Origin: Trichomonas tenax
Lineage: Eukaryota > Parabasalia > Trichomonadida > Trichomonadidae
Length of the DNA: 40,929 bases
Reading direction: 5' to 3'
Assembly (NCBI GenBank): GCA_023091735.1
Contig: JALKBU010000427.1
Location: 1-40,929 of the forward strand
Both the position numbers and the translations under genes were made by a program. How positions within the stretch are numbered: position 1 is the stretch's first letter; every line of letters starts with the position of its first letter. Below, in pieces: positions 30,126 through 40,200 of the stretch. The notes under the pieces were generated by a model. It made no database searches. It was given only the letters and a program-made list of their open reading frames with translations, and had not been told where the DNA came from.

Positions 30126-31106
30126 TTATTCACGAGTTGCTCCATGTGCAATCAAGTAGTCAGTGATGAGTGTACCATACTTGGACGCGTAGAACTTTGG
30201 AGAACCATGTGATGACTTGAAATTAACATCCGCACCTGCTTCAACAAGAATCTTAACCATATCGAGGTTTCCGATCTTGCAAGCAATCAAAAGCGGCGTC
30301 CACTCTTCAAGCATTTCGTTATCCTGCTGTAGATTTGCCTGCTTTGGATCTGATTTAACGAGATATTCAACAGATGCAAGATCTTCTTGTTCAACTGCTT
30401 TGAAAATATCTGGGATGAAGTTCTTTGGCTTCTCGAGTGGCTTCGTGAAGGCCAATTCTTTCCATTTCGTGTTTTCGTTCTTGAGATATTCGTTTTCTGT
30501 TTTAACTTCTTGCCATTTCTCCTTAAGGATCTTGAATTCAGCGATCCATGTTGGATTTCTCTTCTTGTAGGCATCAATTTTGGCCGCGTCATTCTCTAAA
30601 TTCTCGATTTCGACTGTATTTAATTGATATTTCCTGTATTGGTTTGTGATTGTCTGCTTCAGTTTCTCGTTTTCAGCTTCGATGCCCTGAACACGAAGGT
30701 TCTTTGGCGGTGCTGGATCGAGAAATGGCTGAGTTAGCAACTGTGTAATCAGAGGGAAGCCTTCTATGCCATCTAAAACCTCGAGAACTTCACCCCCTGA
30801 TATAGTGCCGCAGTTCAAGTGCATCACTAAGCCGAGACCAGGCGGACCTAAGAATTTCAGATGTAATTTTAAGGCTCTGTTCGCTTCTGCCGGTGTTAAA
30901 ACTCTGTTTCCATCACGCAATACACGTCCAATCAATTTCGTCGGTAATGAGAAAAAGTTTTCATTTTGAAGATATAATTCGAGAGATTTGATAATTTTTG
31001 CATCGTATGACTTAGGATCTGGGTTCTGTTTAAGGCCCTCTTTTATATGATCAATTGTCTGCTGTACTTTTTGTGCTGCAGTTAATCGATCTTTCGAAAG
31101 AGACAT
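30126..31106 (-). CDS. Ankyrin-repeat protein with coiled coil
   Basis: A 326-residue protein from the preferred ATG (MSLSKDRLTAAQK). The frame also has ATGs at 31136 and 31184, whose added residues look non-domain. The N-terminal ~130 residues are helical (SLPTKLIGRVLRDGNRVLTP), a coiled coil covers about 145-225, and the C-terminus has about two ankyrin repeats (EWTPLLIACKIGNLDMVKIL, VEAGADVNFKSSHGSPKFYA, YLIAHGA) plus a degenerate one before them. Ankyrin proteins with helical N-termini form very large families in trichomonads and serve as protein-binding adaptors. The partner is unknown. GTGTCA directly precedes the chosen ATG. Confidence 0.75.
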   Translation of the reverse strand: MSLSKDRLTAAQKVQQTIDHIKEGLKQNPDPKSYDAKIIKSLELYLQNENFFSLPTKLIGRVLRDGNRVLTPAEANRALKLHLKFLGPPGLGLVMHLNCGTISGGEVLEVLDGIEGFPLITQLLTQPFLDPAPPKNLRVQGIEAENEKLKQTITNQYRKYQLNTVEIENLENDAAKIDAYKKRNPTWIAEFKILKEKWQEVKTENEYLKNENTKWKELAFTKPLEKPKNFIPDIFKAVEQEDLASVEYLVKSDPKQANLQQDNEMLEEWTPLLIACKIGNLDMVKILVEAGADVNFKSSHGSPKFYASKYGTLITDYLIAHGATRE

Positions 31107-31747
31107 TGACACTTTTTTCAAATAAGAAAATATCATTTTTATTTTAAATTCAGATTTAACATTCAATAAAAAGCTTATCCACATTCAAAAATACGACTTT
31201 CATTTAATTTGATTATATTTGACATGTAATTTTATCTCCTGACATGTAAATCACATGATCATTTCAATTTAAAGATAAATTGATCATGGAATAACCAATT
31301 GACATCTGTTTTGATTTATCGAAAAATCTCGGTAAAATTTCCAAGTTTTTCAAATTTTAGAATCAAATTTTGATCAAAATACACCAAATACATGATAAAT
31401 CGGATGAATACACAATGGGTATTCTATATATAGAATAAAGCTGCATCTATCTTTTCCTTTGTGTCAATAAAATCAAAATCAATAATTTTCGTTCTGTAGG
31501 CTCTGACTATATGTATAGAAGCTGTTTATCATAATTTTTTCCCGATAATAAACAATTACAGATGTTTTATTCAAAAAATAAAATTTAGTTCACAAAAAAT
31601 AATCATTCTCTCTCAATTAATAACAATTCAAAGTTCACAAAAAATAATCATCACAAATCAGCAAAACTTTATAATCAGCCTTAAAACATGGAGAAACAGC
31701 TATACTTCAAATCACTCACAAAAATTTAACTAATTGAATTCTTAGAT
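31107..31747. other. Intergenic region with short direct repeats
   Basis: Spacer between divergent genes. TGACATGTAA occurs twice near 31222 and 31242. A 20-base exact repeat (AGTTCACAAAAAATAATCAT) lies at 31587-31606 and 31632-31651, 45 bases apart. No RNA gene or ORF seen. Confidence 0.6.
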
Positions 31748-31755
31748 TCATTATT
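31748..31755 (+). promoter_or_regulatory. Initiator element TCATTATT before the kinase pseudogene
   Basis: The A at 31750 is 11 bases before the ATG at 31761. It is identical in sequence and spacing to the element before the gene at 14989, so the promoter of the broken kinase looks intact. Confidence 0.6.
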
Positions 31756-31760
31756 CGTGA

Positions 31761-32680
31761 ATGAACGCAGACGAATTAGAGTTCCTCGAGAGCAATGATA
31801 TCAGCGTACAGAGAATCATCGCCAAGGGTGGCTATGGTGAAGTGTATTACGTCTTTCACCAAACTTACAAATCTTATTTCGCATTGAAGAAAATTCCAGA
31901 GTTCTACTTCAATGATTCAGAGATAGAATGCATCAAATCCATTGATGACTCAAGAATAGTACATCTTTACAAATACTACAGATTTAATGGGTTCGTTTAC
32001 TTGTTAATGGAGTACTGCCCAAGTGATTTAGAGAGACTTCTCAAGCAGAAGAAGTTCTTCTCCAATGAAGAAATCACAGATCGCTTATGAAATTGTTCTT
32101 GCAATCAAAGCTTGCCATGACAGAAAAATAGCCCACTGCGACATCAAGCCATCGAATTTCATGATTGATATATACGGCAAAATCACGATTTGCGATTTTG
32201 GATTATCAACAATAATCAAAGGGCACAATTTTATTCATGGCCCCGGAGTTCTTCAAGATGAAGGAATACAATCCTTTCGTTTCTGATATTTGGGCCCTTG
32301 GTGTTACTCTTTATTATTTAGCAACATCGAGTCTTCCTTTCTTTGGAAACTCCCAACAATATGTTCTTCAACAGATTGTTGCTGGTTGCTATGATTCTGG
32401 TGCTGTTGCCAATCCATTGCTTAGACAGATCATCGAGAGATGCTTAGTTAATGAACCATCTTCTCGTGCAACAGTTTATGAATTGCTCCAGAATTCTTTC
32501 TTCGCTTTCTGCAATCCAAACAAGAAAATAGAGTCCATTACTATCCCTAACAAGAACACAGAGCAGCCAATCATCAAGGAATATTCCTCTTTCAGAAAGT
32601 CAATCATCGCAAGGCCAAAGATTTTCAACAACATCAAGTTGATCAATGGTTTTTCAAATTCTGCTCTTCGCTTAGTTTGA
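31761..32680 (+). pseudogene. Protein kinase, broken by two frameshifts
   Basis: Three consecutive frames carry one kinase domain. Segment 1 (31761-32090) has the glycine loop AKGGYGEVYYV and the FALKKI lysine. Segment 2 (from about 32075) has IAYEIVLAIKACHD, the catalytic loop HCDIKPSN (HCD instead of HRD) and CDFGLS. Segment 3 (from about 32233, to 32680) has FMAPEFF, SDIWALGVTLYYL and the late Arg motif EPSSRATVYELL. Frame moves by +1 near 32070-32085 and again near 32230. At the second break the activation segment between DFG and APE is shortened to about 10 residues, so a deletion probably occurred there. Every other subdomain is well preserved, so inactivation is recent, or one break is a sequencing error. 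The frames end at TGA 32088-32090, near 32286, and at TGA 32680. Confidence 0.85.
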
Positions 32681-32775
32681 TATATTTTGTTTGTAAATAT
32701 ATTTTTGTTTGTAAATTAATTCACTCCTTATTTAAATATGATAAATTCAAAACAAACAAATAACTTTATAAAATA

Positions 32776-35700
32776 TCATGTGAAAGAATATTCAATAAAT
32801 TTTCCAGATTGCGTTGCAATACAAACTAAAGGAAGAGTTTGGTGGAATGCGACAATGCAGCCTGTTCCAGCATCTTTGAAAACGGTTATCACTTCTCCAT
32901 CTCTGTTGAGCAACTTCGGACATGTGTCTTTAGTGGAAATGCACATCACTGGACTAAATCTATGGCCATCGAAGCTTACGACAGCTTTGTTCTCTGTAGA
33001 GAAGACTTCTTTGAGGCAGGCTAAATTCGGGCCAGACAAAACAGTTCCATCTTCCTGGCAAACAAGGAAAAGCTCAGGAGAATCTTTCGATGGACTGAGA
33101 ACAGAAACAATCTTGAAAACGCATTTCTGTTGTGGATCAGCTGTGAGATCTAAGAACCTTGACGTGCTGTCTGGAGAAACATTCAGCACGATGATTCTTC
33201 CATGTGAGAAACCAACAGCAACATTTTCAGACTTTCCAACAACAGACATTGCTGTCACGTGTTTGTTCTCAGCATTTGAGAATGTATTCCACTCACCACT
33301 GAGCTTCTTCGTATATGGATCAAACACTCTGACAGATCCATAGTTGCCACGTGCAGTGACGACATTGCGGCCGCAGCACTCAACAAATTGAGGAATATGA
33401 GCAAGAGGAAAGCCATCGGACCTGAAGCAGAACTGTGGATATTTGCTGGTCATATCCCATCCATAGATGCAGCCGTTGTCTGTGCCAATGAAAGCAATTG
33501 CTAGATTGTTCTTGTTAAACAAATCATTGCTGAAAGCAATTGAAGTGACTTTTCCATCACCAAATGTGTTCTCTGTTCTCTTTCCATCCTCGCTGACAAC
33601 AATAACCTTTCCTTTCTCGAATCCAGCAACAAGAACTAAAGTAAGTTTATCATACGCGATGACAGTTGGCTGTCTATAGAATTCGCATCTTGGCTTTGCA
33701 ACAACTCTTATAGATGCATTGACATCAACGGGTGCAGGTGGAAGTCCGAATGGACCATCTTCTGTTTCTGGTAATTTAAGGCCTCGACTTGCTGTTATTC
33801 TCATAAACACTTTGTACAAAGCATCACCGCCACTTTCGGTCGTTGCACCACGAATTCCATCTTCTGATGCGACAAGTGCACAAAATCGTGGCGGAGATGA
33901 TGGATATGTGCGAAGGAAGTCTGAAGTGAGAGGTAATGATTTTCCAGGCTCCATATTTATAATGTCAAGCTTCGGTTTAATTCCTGCAACTTTTGTTGAG
34001 TGTTTCTGGAGATCGAGTGAAACTTGAGAAACAGACGGATGCGGATCATCAGCTAATTGATCTGTTAAAAACAGGGCAGCGCAGATGAAGCGCGTAATGT
34101 AATCTTGCTGACGCATTTGTATCGAAACGAATTTTGATACTGTCATGAAATCCGAAAATGTATCGAGAGAAACGTTCTCATGGTCGCCTTCAATATCCAG
34201 CCAGTTAGCAACAACGCTGCCAAAGAGCTGGTGTGCCATGAGTCCTATCGGAATGTGATTAACAATGTTATCACTGTAGATCTTCAAAAATCTGGTCAAG
34301 AAAAGTGCGAAATTAAATCTGACTAAAAAGCTGCAATCAAAGCCGCAAATCATGGATAAACCGAACAAGTGGATATTAACATAATCCTGATCAACTTGGA
34401 GTAAACAAGGTAAAAGAGCCAATGCTGCAGCTCGAACATTCTCTGAATTATGATAACAAAAACTAACAGCTTGAATGTGCATTCCAAGATTGTAGAAATC
34501 AATGAGATCGACTCCATAGTTATCGAAAAGCCTTCTCTCAAGCAATAAAAGCCACATCGACAAATCAGCATTCGATGCTTCAAGGAGTGTCCGCACCTTT
34601 GTCAAAAATTCAATTTTCGTGCAAATTTGGCGAACATTATCATTGAATGGCAATAGTGAAGCAAGAAGAGCAACAACTAATGGTTTGATTTCATTATCAA
34701 CAGCCTCATTGAATAGCGTAGTTTCTAAAACATGAAGATCTGAATCAAATGGAATTTCAGTAATAAAACAAGGATTGATATCGAAGAAAATAATCATCAA
34801 ATAACAAATCGATCTAAATGTTTCTCTCTCTTTAACAGGATCGAATACATACATAGCATTAAATATAAATTGGAAATGACCAATTTGCGATATTGTTTCG
34901 CGATTATGCTGCGATATTGATGCATAATTTGCAAGAAGATTTAACGATGTCGCAATTAATTCTTTGTTATTTTCTATATGGAAAAGAATCATTAAAACAG
35001 AAATTGGTACTTCAGAGAGAGGCGTATTCATAAGGATTGATTTAAATGAAGATGCAGCTCTATTAAATAAATCAACATCCGCAGTAGGATTCGATTTGTA
35101 ATTATTATTTTTGTCGGGTGTAGCAACAATCGTGATATCAAGTGTCGTACGCCAATGCTGCCACAAAGGATGCCCGGATAAATCTGGAAGATGTGGGTGA
35201 GAAAGGGGATGAATCTGAAATGTATGAAGAAGATATTGAGCAAGAAGGAAATTGCGGAATAGTGATGATGTTAAGTTATCTGATCTAAATAACATCTTAT
35301 ATTGATCATTTGGTAATATGTCGGATGCTATAGAGTCTGTTATCGCATCCAATGTTCTTCTTAGTGATAAATGAAGTTCTGAGTTATCATCTAATAGCGT
35401 GGATTCAATTTCACGTGGCAAATTCATTCCTGGTAAAAGCGTTGTTCTATAGTATTGAAGAATATGGCATAAAACAGCTAATTTTGTTGGTGTTAGCAAA
35501 ACAGAAGTGAGAAAATCGTGTGGAAGATGTGGATCTGATGGTAGTGTTTCGTTTTCGCCTGTGGCGCAAAAACAAAAATAATCGTTCCACGGCTGCTTTT
35601 CGCTGAGTTGTGAATAGTGAATTGCGGCAGTTTCTTCCAATGTCGGCAAAACAGCGGCAGCATGGCTGCAATCGAAAATAAACCATGCAGGTGGTTTCAA

Positions 35701-36345
35701 ACTCTCGAATAAGTTTCTCAAAGGATAATCAACAAATGTGTTTGTTTTTTTGTCTATTGCTTTGAGGTTACTTGATATTCTGGGAAAACCGAATCCGATG
35801 TAATGGAAAAGAATGCGTCCGTTTTGTACATCGTTTCTTATTGTTGAAACATGTGATAATTTTTCTTGTGTTGGAGCAATTTGAAAAAACATTCTCAGAG
35901 GCTTCTTAAGTTTGCTGTAGTGGTCGTGGAAGTAGTCCTGCACGTATGTGGAGAAATCGCTCGGTAAAATATTCGACATATTTCTCCACATATAAAGCAT
36001 TGAGTTTCTACTGTAATAGTCTGAGTCCCCCTGTGGAAATAAGTTGGACTGTGAGCACATTAAGTAAACACAATCAACTTTTTGAGGTGCTGGAAAATTG
36101 TTTAGAAAAAACGGAGTGTTTAATTCGTTTAAGTTGAAGTCTTTGTCGTTTAAATCTGGATATGATGTAGATTTTGTGTTTTTGAGATCCTGAAGCTTAA
36201 ACATTTGGCAAAAATGTTCTATTGGGGCATTTACTGTATCTTGTGCCAAACAACTCTCCAAATCCGTGACAGAGTCGCTATACTCCATTGATGATGACTC
36301 TGGGAAATCCGACAAACGAATGTTTTGACTTCGATTTAGAGCCAT
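32776..36345 (-). CDS. Raptor (KOG1) homologue, TORC1 regulatory scaffold
   Basis: An 1189-residue protein; the codon before the ATG is TTG, so MALNRSQNIR is the start. The N-terminal caspase-like (RNC) domain is at about 85-420: RILFHYIGFGFPR (178-190) and WFIFDCSHAAA (221-231) correspond to Raptor RVLFHYNGHGVP and VYDCS.AG, followed by CATGENETLPSDPHLPHDFL and TSVLLTPTKLAVL, and HPLWQHWRTTLD. Helical HEAT-like repeats fill about 430-800. WD40 repeats (AIAFIGTDNGCIYGWDM, VAVGFSHGRIIVLN) fill about 870-1189. Raptor recruits substrates to TOR kinase and couples growth to nutrients. Oddity: the His of GHG is Phe185 (GFG), while the Cys of DCS is kept. The usual HEAT-repeat core is somewhat short. 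It is convergent with the kinase pseudogene (95-base gap). Confidence 0.88.
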   Translation of the reverse strand: MALNRSQNIRLSDFPESSSMEYSDSVTDLESCLAQDTVNAPIEHFCQMFKLQDLKNTKSTSYPDLNDKDFNLNELNTPFFLNNFPAPQKVDCVYLMCSQSNLFPQGDSDYYSRNSMLYMWRNMSNILPSDFSTYVQDYFHDHYSKLKKPLRMFFQIAPTQEKLSHVSTIRNDVQNGRILFHYIGFGFPRISSNLKAIDKKTNTFVDYPLRNLFESLKPPAWFIFDCSHAAAVLPTLEETAAIHYSQLSEKQPWNDYFCFCATGENETLPSDPHLPHDFLTSVLLTPTKLAVLCHILQYYRTTLLPGMNLPREIESTLLDDNSELHLSLRRTLDAITDSIASDILPNDQYKMLFRSDNLTSSLFRNFLLAQYLLHTFQIHPLSHPHLPDLSGHPLWQHWRTTLDITIVATPDKNNNYKSNPTADVDLFNRAASSFKSILMNTPLSEVPISVLMILFHIENNKELIATSLNLLANYASISQHNRETISQIGHFQFIFNAMYVFDPVKERETFRSICYLMIIFFDINPCFITEIPFDSDLHVLETTLFNEAVDNEIKPLVVALLASLLPFNDNVRQICTKIEFLTKVRTLLEASNADLSMWLLLLERRLFDNYGVDLIDFYNLGMHIQAVSFCYHNSENVRAAALALLPCLLQVDQDYVNIHLFGLSMICGFDCSFLVRFNFALFLTRFLKIYSDNIVNHIPIGLMAHQLFGSVVANWLDIEGDHENVSLDTFSDFMTVSKFVSIQMRQQDYITRFICAALFLTDQLADDPHPSVSQVSLDLQKHSTKVAGIKPKLDIINMEPGKSLPLTSDFLRTYPSSPPRFCALVASEDGIRGATTESGGDALYKVFMRITASRGLKLPETEDGPFGLPPAPVDVNASIRVVAKPRCEFYRQPTVIAYDKLTLVLVAGFEKGKVIVVSEDGKRTENTFGDGKVTSIAFSNDLFNKNNLAIAFIGTDNGCIYGWDMTSKYPQFCFRSDGFPLAHIPQFVECCGRNVVTARGNYGSVRVFDPYTKKLSGEWNTFSNAENKHVTAMSVVGKSENVAVGFSHGRIIVLNVSPDSTSRFLDLTADPQQKCVFKIVSVLSPSKDSPELFLVCQEDGTVLSGPNLACLKEVFSTENKAVVSFDGHRFSPVMCISTKDTCPKLLNRDGEVITVFKDAGTGCIVAFHQTLPLVCIATQSGKFIEYSFT

Positions 36346-37290
36346 CAAAATGGATAATAAAAAAATTTGACCATTTATTCTTCACCAATTATCTGCAATT
36401 CTGTATTGCAGTTTGTTTTTAGAATTAAAAGCATCATTGAGCTTTTGCCAGCTTTTTCAGGCAATGATTTTATTCTAATTCATTCATGAATCTCCATGCA
36501 TTCAGCAGTATAATCTAATTTCCAAGTTACAAGACATTAACACAGTTTTTCTTTCATTTGTCAAATAAAACACATTCTTCATGATATTAAGATCTGATTT
36601 TCAAATTTTTAATACAACATATGATGGGTATTACATACTATAAAACATAAGCGATGGTTTCTAATATTTTTATGTCTCAGTGAATGATTTGTTTTTTTGT
36701 CATGTAAATAATAAATATGCCAAGTAAAATTAATTATCCCAAGATTATTGAATTGCTAGCAGATGTTGATCCAGACTTTGTTGAGTAATTCTATTCCAAC
36801 TTTTAACAAACAGCAAGTGTTGTCTATGATATAATCTCTATTTCGTCCACATAACGCAGTTGTAATGCTTGACTTGAAACAGTTTTAGCTTTGACAATTT
36901 AAGCTTGAAAAAATCATTCATATCTTTATATTCTATGAAGAAAATGCGATTCTTAGTGTTGCAACAAGTATTAGTTCTCTTGCTGCTGCTGTTTCTTAAG
37001 CTGCAACTGTTATTCTTGCTTATTATTCTCGATATTAATCTCAATAACTATGTTAACTTAATTGCTTGTTACAAATCTTCACATTTATGATAGAGCTATT
37101 TCGCTGTAGAGTAAACTGTTTTTGGAAAAATGGAAATTATTTTTCAATTTTTGTTATTTTTTATATAACATCTCGGTGAGTTGAGATCTGCGTTAAATAG
37201 GACATCGCAATGGCCATATTCGCATAAAAAAAGGAGAAAACAAAAAATTTTTTGTGACCCTGGCCGATAGACAAAATTTGATTTTAGATT
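36346..37290. other. Intergenic region, probable gene relic inside
   Basis: Spacer between two divergent genes. GGTCAAATTTTT lies about 20-30 bases upstream of the Raptor start. A small ORF and degraded coding-like stretches occupy 36717-37010. CATGTAAATAAT at about 36701 repeats a motif found at 1703. The last 150 bases precede the repeat-protein gene; no clear initiator is seen there. Confidence 0.45.
36717..36788 (+). pseudogene. N-terminal gene fragment, 23-codon ORF
   Basis: A short ATG frame reads MPSKINYPKIIELLADV then DPDFVE and stops. Further protein-like stretches follow in other frames: NSIPTFNKQQVLSMI, SLFRPHNAVVMLDLKQF and, at about 36900-36993, YEENAILSVATSISSLAAA. A start codon, a well-formed N-terminus and then scattered stops and shifts are what a decaying gene would show. 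Alternatively these are unrelated chance frames. Family not recognised. Confidence 0.3.
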
Positions 37291-40200
37291 ATGGATGGAC
37301 AAAATTCTCAGCAAGTGAAAAAGCAGAAAATCCACTTATTCCACGCAAAGCGCGACATAGACTGGAGCTTTAATCCCGACCCGTTTAGAGTTCCTCCGGA
37401 TATGAATGATATTGTATTCGCAAAGAATCCAGTCCAGTCTGTCATGCAGCAGGGGAAGATAGACAATACACCCATCATTCCTAAGGATGATAAATCAGCC
37501 GCTTTATCAACAGGGCAAAATCAAAATCAACAAAAAGTCATCACAATTGCTCCAAATAAATTCGCGTTTTCACAGAAGCGCGATGAAGCTAATCAACCAT
37601 CAACAAACAAGCAAGAAAATGATGATAATTCTCAATCTCAACTACAATCATCGTTATCTTTGAAGCATTCATTAAAGACACCGGATTTGGCTACAGTTAA
37701 GAATATCGCTGGTGAAAATTCTACGCAAAAACCAGTTTCATTAACGAAGTCACCAAATATGCCTTCTTTACCAGGAACGTCCTTGGGAACTGGTGGACTA
37801 GGATCAGGCATGTTAAAGAGAAGTTCACCAGGACTTTCACTCTATTCCAAAGATATTCAATCAGAAAATAAGCCTTCAGCACCTCTTTCTACGCTTGGCA
37901 TCGGACAGCCTAATATTTCTGTTGGCGAAAATAAGGATTCTACAACAAAGCAAGAAAATACTGCTCCAATTACAACACCGTCGACAGGAAATACATCAGC
38001 TTTAGCAGCATTATCTGTAGCTTCTCAATCCTCAATCAAACCAGCTTCAGGAATTACAAATCTTAAACTTGGAGGAATTTCGTTGAAACCAACTTCAATT
38101 ACAAATGCAGCATCAACTCCTGCTTCACAGCCAGGTGCTACAAAAGAAAAGCCAAAGGGCCCTGTTCTCAACTTCCAGCCGATTAAACCAACTCCACCAG
38201 CTAAACCAGTTGGCGCTGCTTCAATTCCTGCTGGTCCAGCATCAACGCCAGCGGCTCCAGCACGAGATAAACCAAAGATTGGTGCTGGTGGATTCACACT
38301 TCCAACACAACCAAAGAATACCGCCGGTGGACTCAGTTCGGACCTTGGAAAGCCAATAGACAAACCAGCTAAGACAGCTGACAAACCAAAGGTTGTCGCA
38401 GGAGGCCTTAGTTTGAACCTTGGAAAGCCAGCTGCTGCACCATCTCTGGCAGCAGCCGAGACAGCTGAAAAGCCAAAGATCATCACCAGTGGATTCGGTT
38501 CGAACCTTGGAAGGCCAGCTGCTGCACCAGCAACTGCTCCAGCTCCATCAGCTGCTGCTTTAGAAAAGCTAAAGGTTGTCGCAGGTGGACTTTCTCTCAA
38601 TATGGGCCTTAGCAAGCCAGCTCCAGCGGCATCAGAACCAGCCGATAAACCAAAGGTTGTCGCAGGAGGCCTTAGTTTGAATCTCGGTAAGCCTGCTGCC
38701 CCCGCCGCTCCAGCTCCAACTCCAACTCCAGCAGCTCCAGCACAAGATAAACCAAAGATCGGAAGCATCGGTCTCACTCTTTCAACTCAAACAAAGCTCG
38801 GTTCAGGCGGTCTCATTTTGAATAATAGTAAGCCAGCTGACAAATCAGCAGAAGCTGCAGATAAACCGAAGATTGATGCAGGTGGACTCAGCTCTAATCT
38901 TGGAAAGCCTGCTGCAGCACCTGCAACTGCTCCAGCAGCTCCTGCACAAGAAAAGCCTAAACTTGGAACCGGTGGCTTTAACTTCAATCTTGGCTCTAAG
39001 TTAACAAATCCAGCGGCCGCAACAGATAAGTCACAGATTGAACTTTACCTTGGTAAAAACTCTGCTCCAGCAAAGCCTGTTGAAGAGAAGCCGAAACTCG
39101 GAACAACACAACCACCAGCTGCAGCAGAAAAGCCGAAGCTCGTTTCAGGAGGTCTTAAACTAAATCCTAATGCACCAGCAACACCAGCTCCTTCAACGCC
39201 AAGCCAAACAGCTCCTGCTGATAATAAGTCAAAGCTTGAAACAGGAGGTATTAAGTTGAACTTCAAGCCTGCTGCTCCTGCTGAAGAGAAACCAAAGTTA
39301 TCACTTAATCTCAACGTTGGACCAAAGGTTCCAGCTCTAGCACCAGCTGCTGCTCCAGCTCAGGCTGCATCGGCGCCGGCACAAACACAATCAACAGAAA
39401 AGCCTAAGCTCGGATCTGGCGGTCTTCTGCTCAACTTTAATCAAAAACCAGCAGCTGCAGCAAGCGCTCCTTCTATGCCAGCATCTGCTCCTGCACCAGC
39501 TACCACCGAAAAGCCAAAGCTTGGACCTGGTGGCCTTAGCTTGAATCTTAACGCAAAGTCAACAGCCGCTCCAGCCCAGGCCCCAGCAGCATCAACAGCC
39601 GCTCCAGAAAAGCCAAAGCTTGGTAGATTCAACTTTAGCAAGCCTTTAGCTCAGCCAGCAGCAGCAGCGCCATCAGCAGCCGCTCCAGAAAAGCCAAAGA
39701 TTGGTGGACTTAGCATGAACAAACCATCATTCCTCACAAAGCCAACAATCCCATCAGCTGCCCCATCACATGCATCAGTATCAGCGCCATCAGCTACACC
39801 AACAGCAGCCCCAGCTCAGGCACCAGCATCAACAGAGAACAAGCCACAAGGCTTCAATTACGCTATTAAGTTACCAGAACGCAAGATTGAAGGTCTTGCG
39901 ACAGGCAAAGCCAACTTCAACGCCACTGATTTCAACAAAGTTGTCAGTGGCTCTGCATCACCAGCTAAACCAGCCACTCCAGCTCCAAAAGTCGAAGAGC
40001 CTAAACCAGCTGCTCAGCCATCTACAGATGGACAAAAGAAGTCAAACTTCTCAGCTATCAAAATAGGTGGAACAGGAGACAAGGCAGCTTTCACTGGATT
40101 GAAGCTCAATCTCGGTACAGCTAAGCCAGTTATTCCTGCTCAGGCTCCAGCTCCATCCCCAACAGCTCCAGAGAAACCAAAGGTTCCAACACTTAACCTT

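Noticed and set aside
31761..32680. Programmed frameshifting to express the kinase
   Set aside because: Two separate +1 shifts and a shortened activation segment, with no slippery site or structure evident, fit decay or sequence error better.
32738..33343. 201-codon plus frame opposite the Raptor WD40 region
   Set aside because: Antisense shadow of Raptor.
36905..37090. 61-codon plus frame with a Leu-rich hydrophobic stretch, resembling a membrane peptide
   Set aside because: It starts at TTG; the Leu run is an AT-rich/CTG-rich frame effect, and another frame of the same DNA looks more protein-like.
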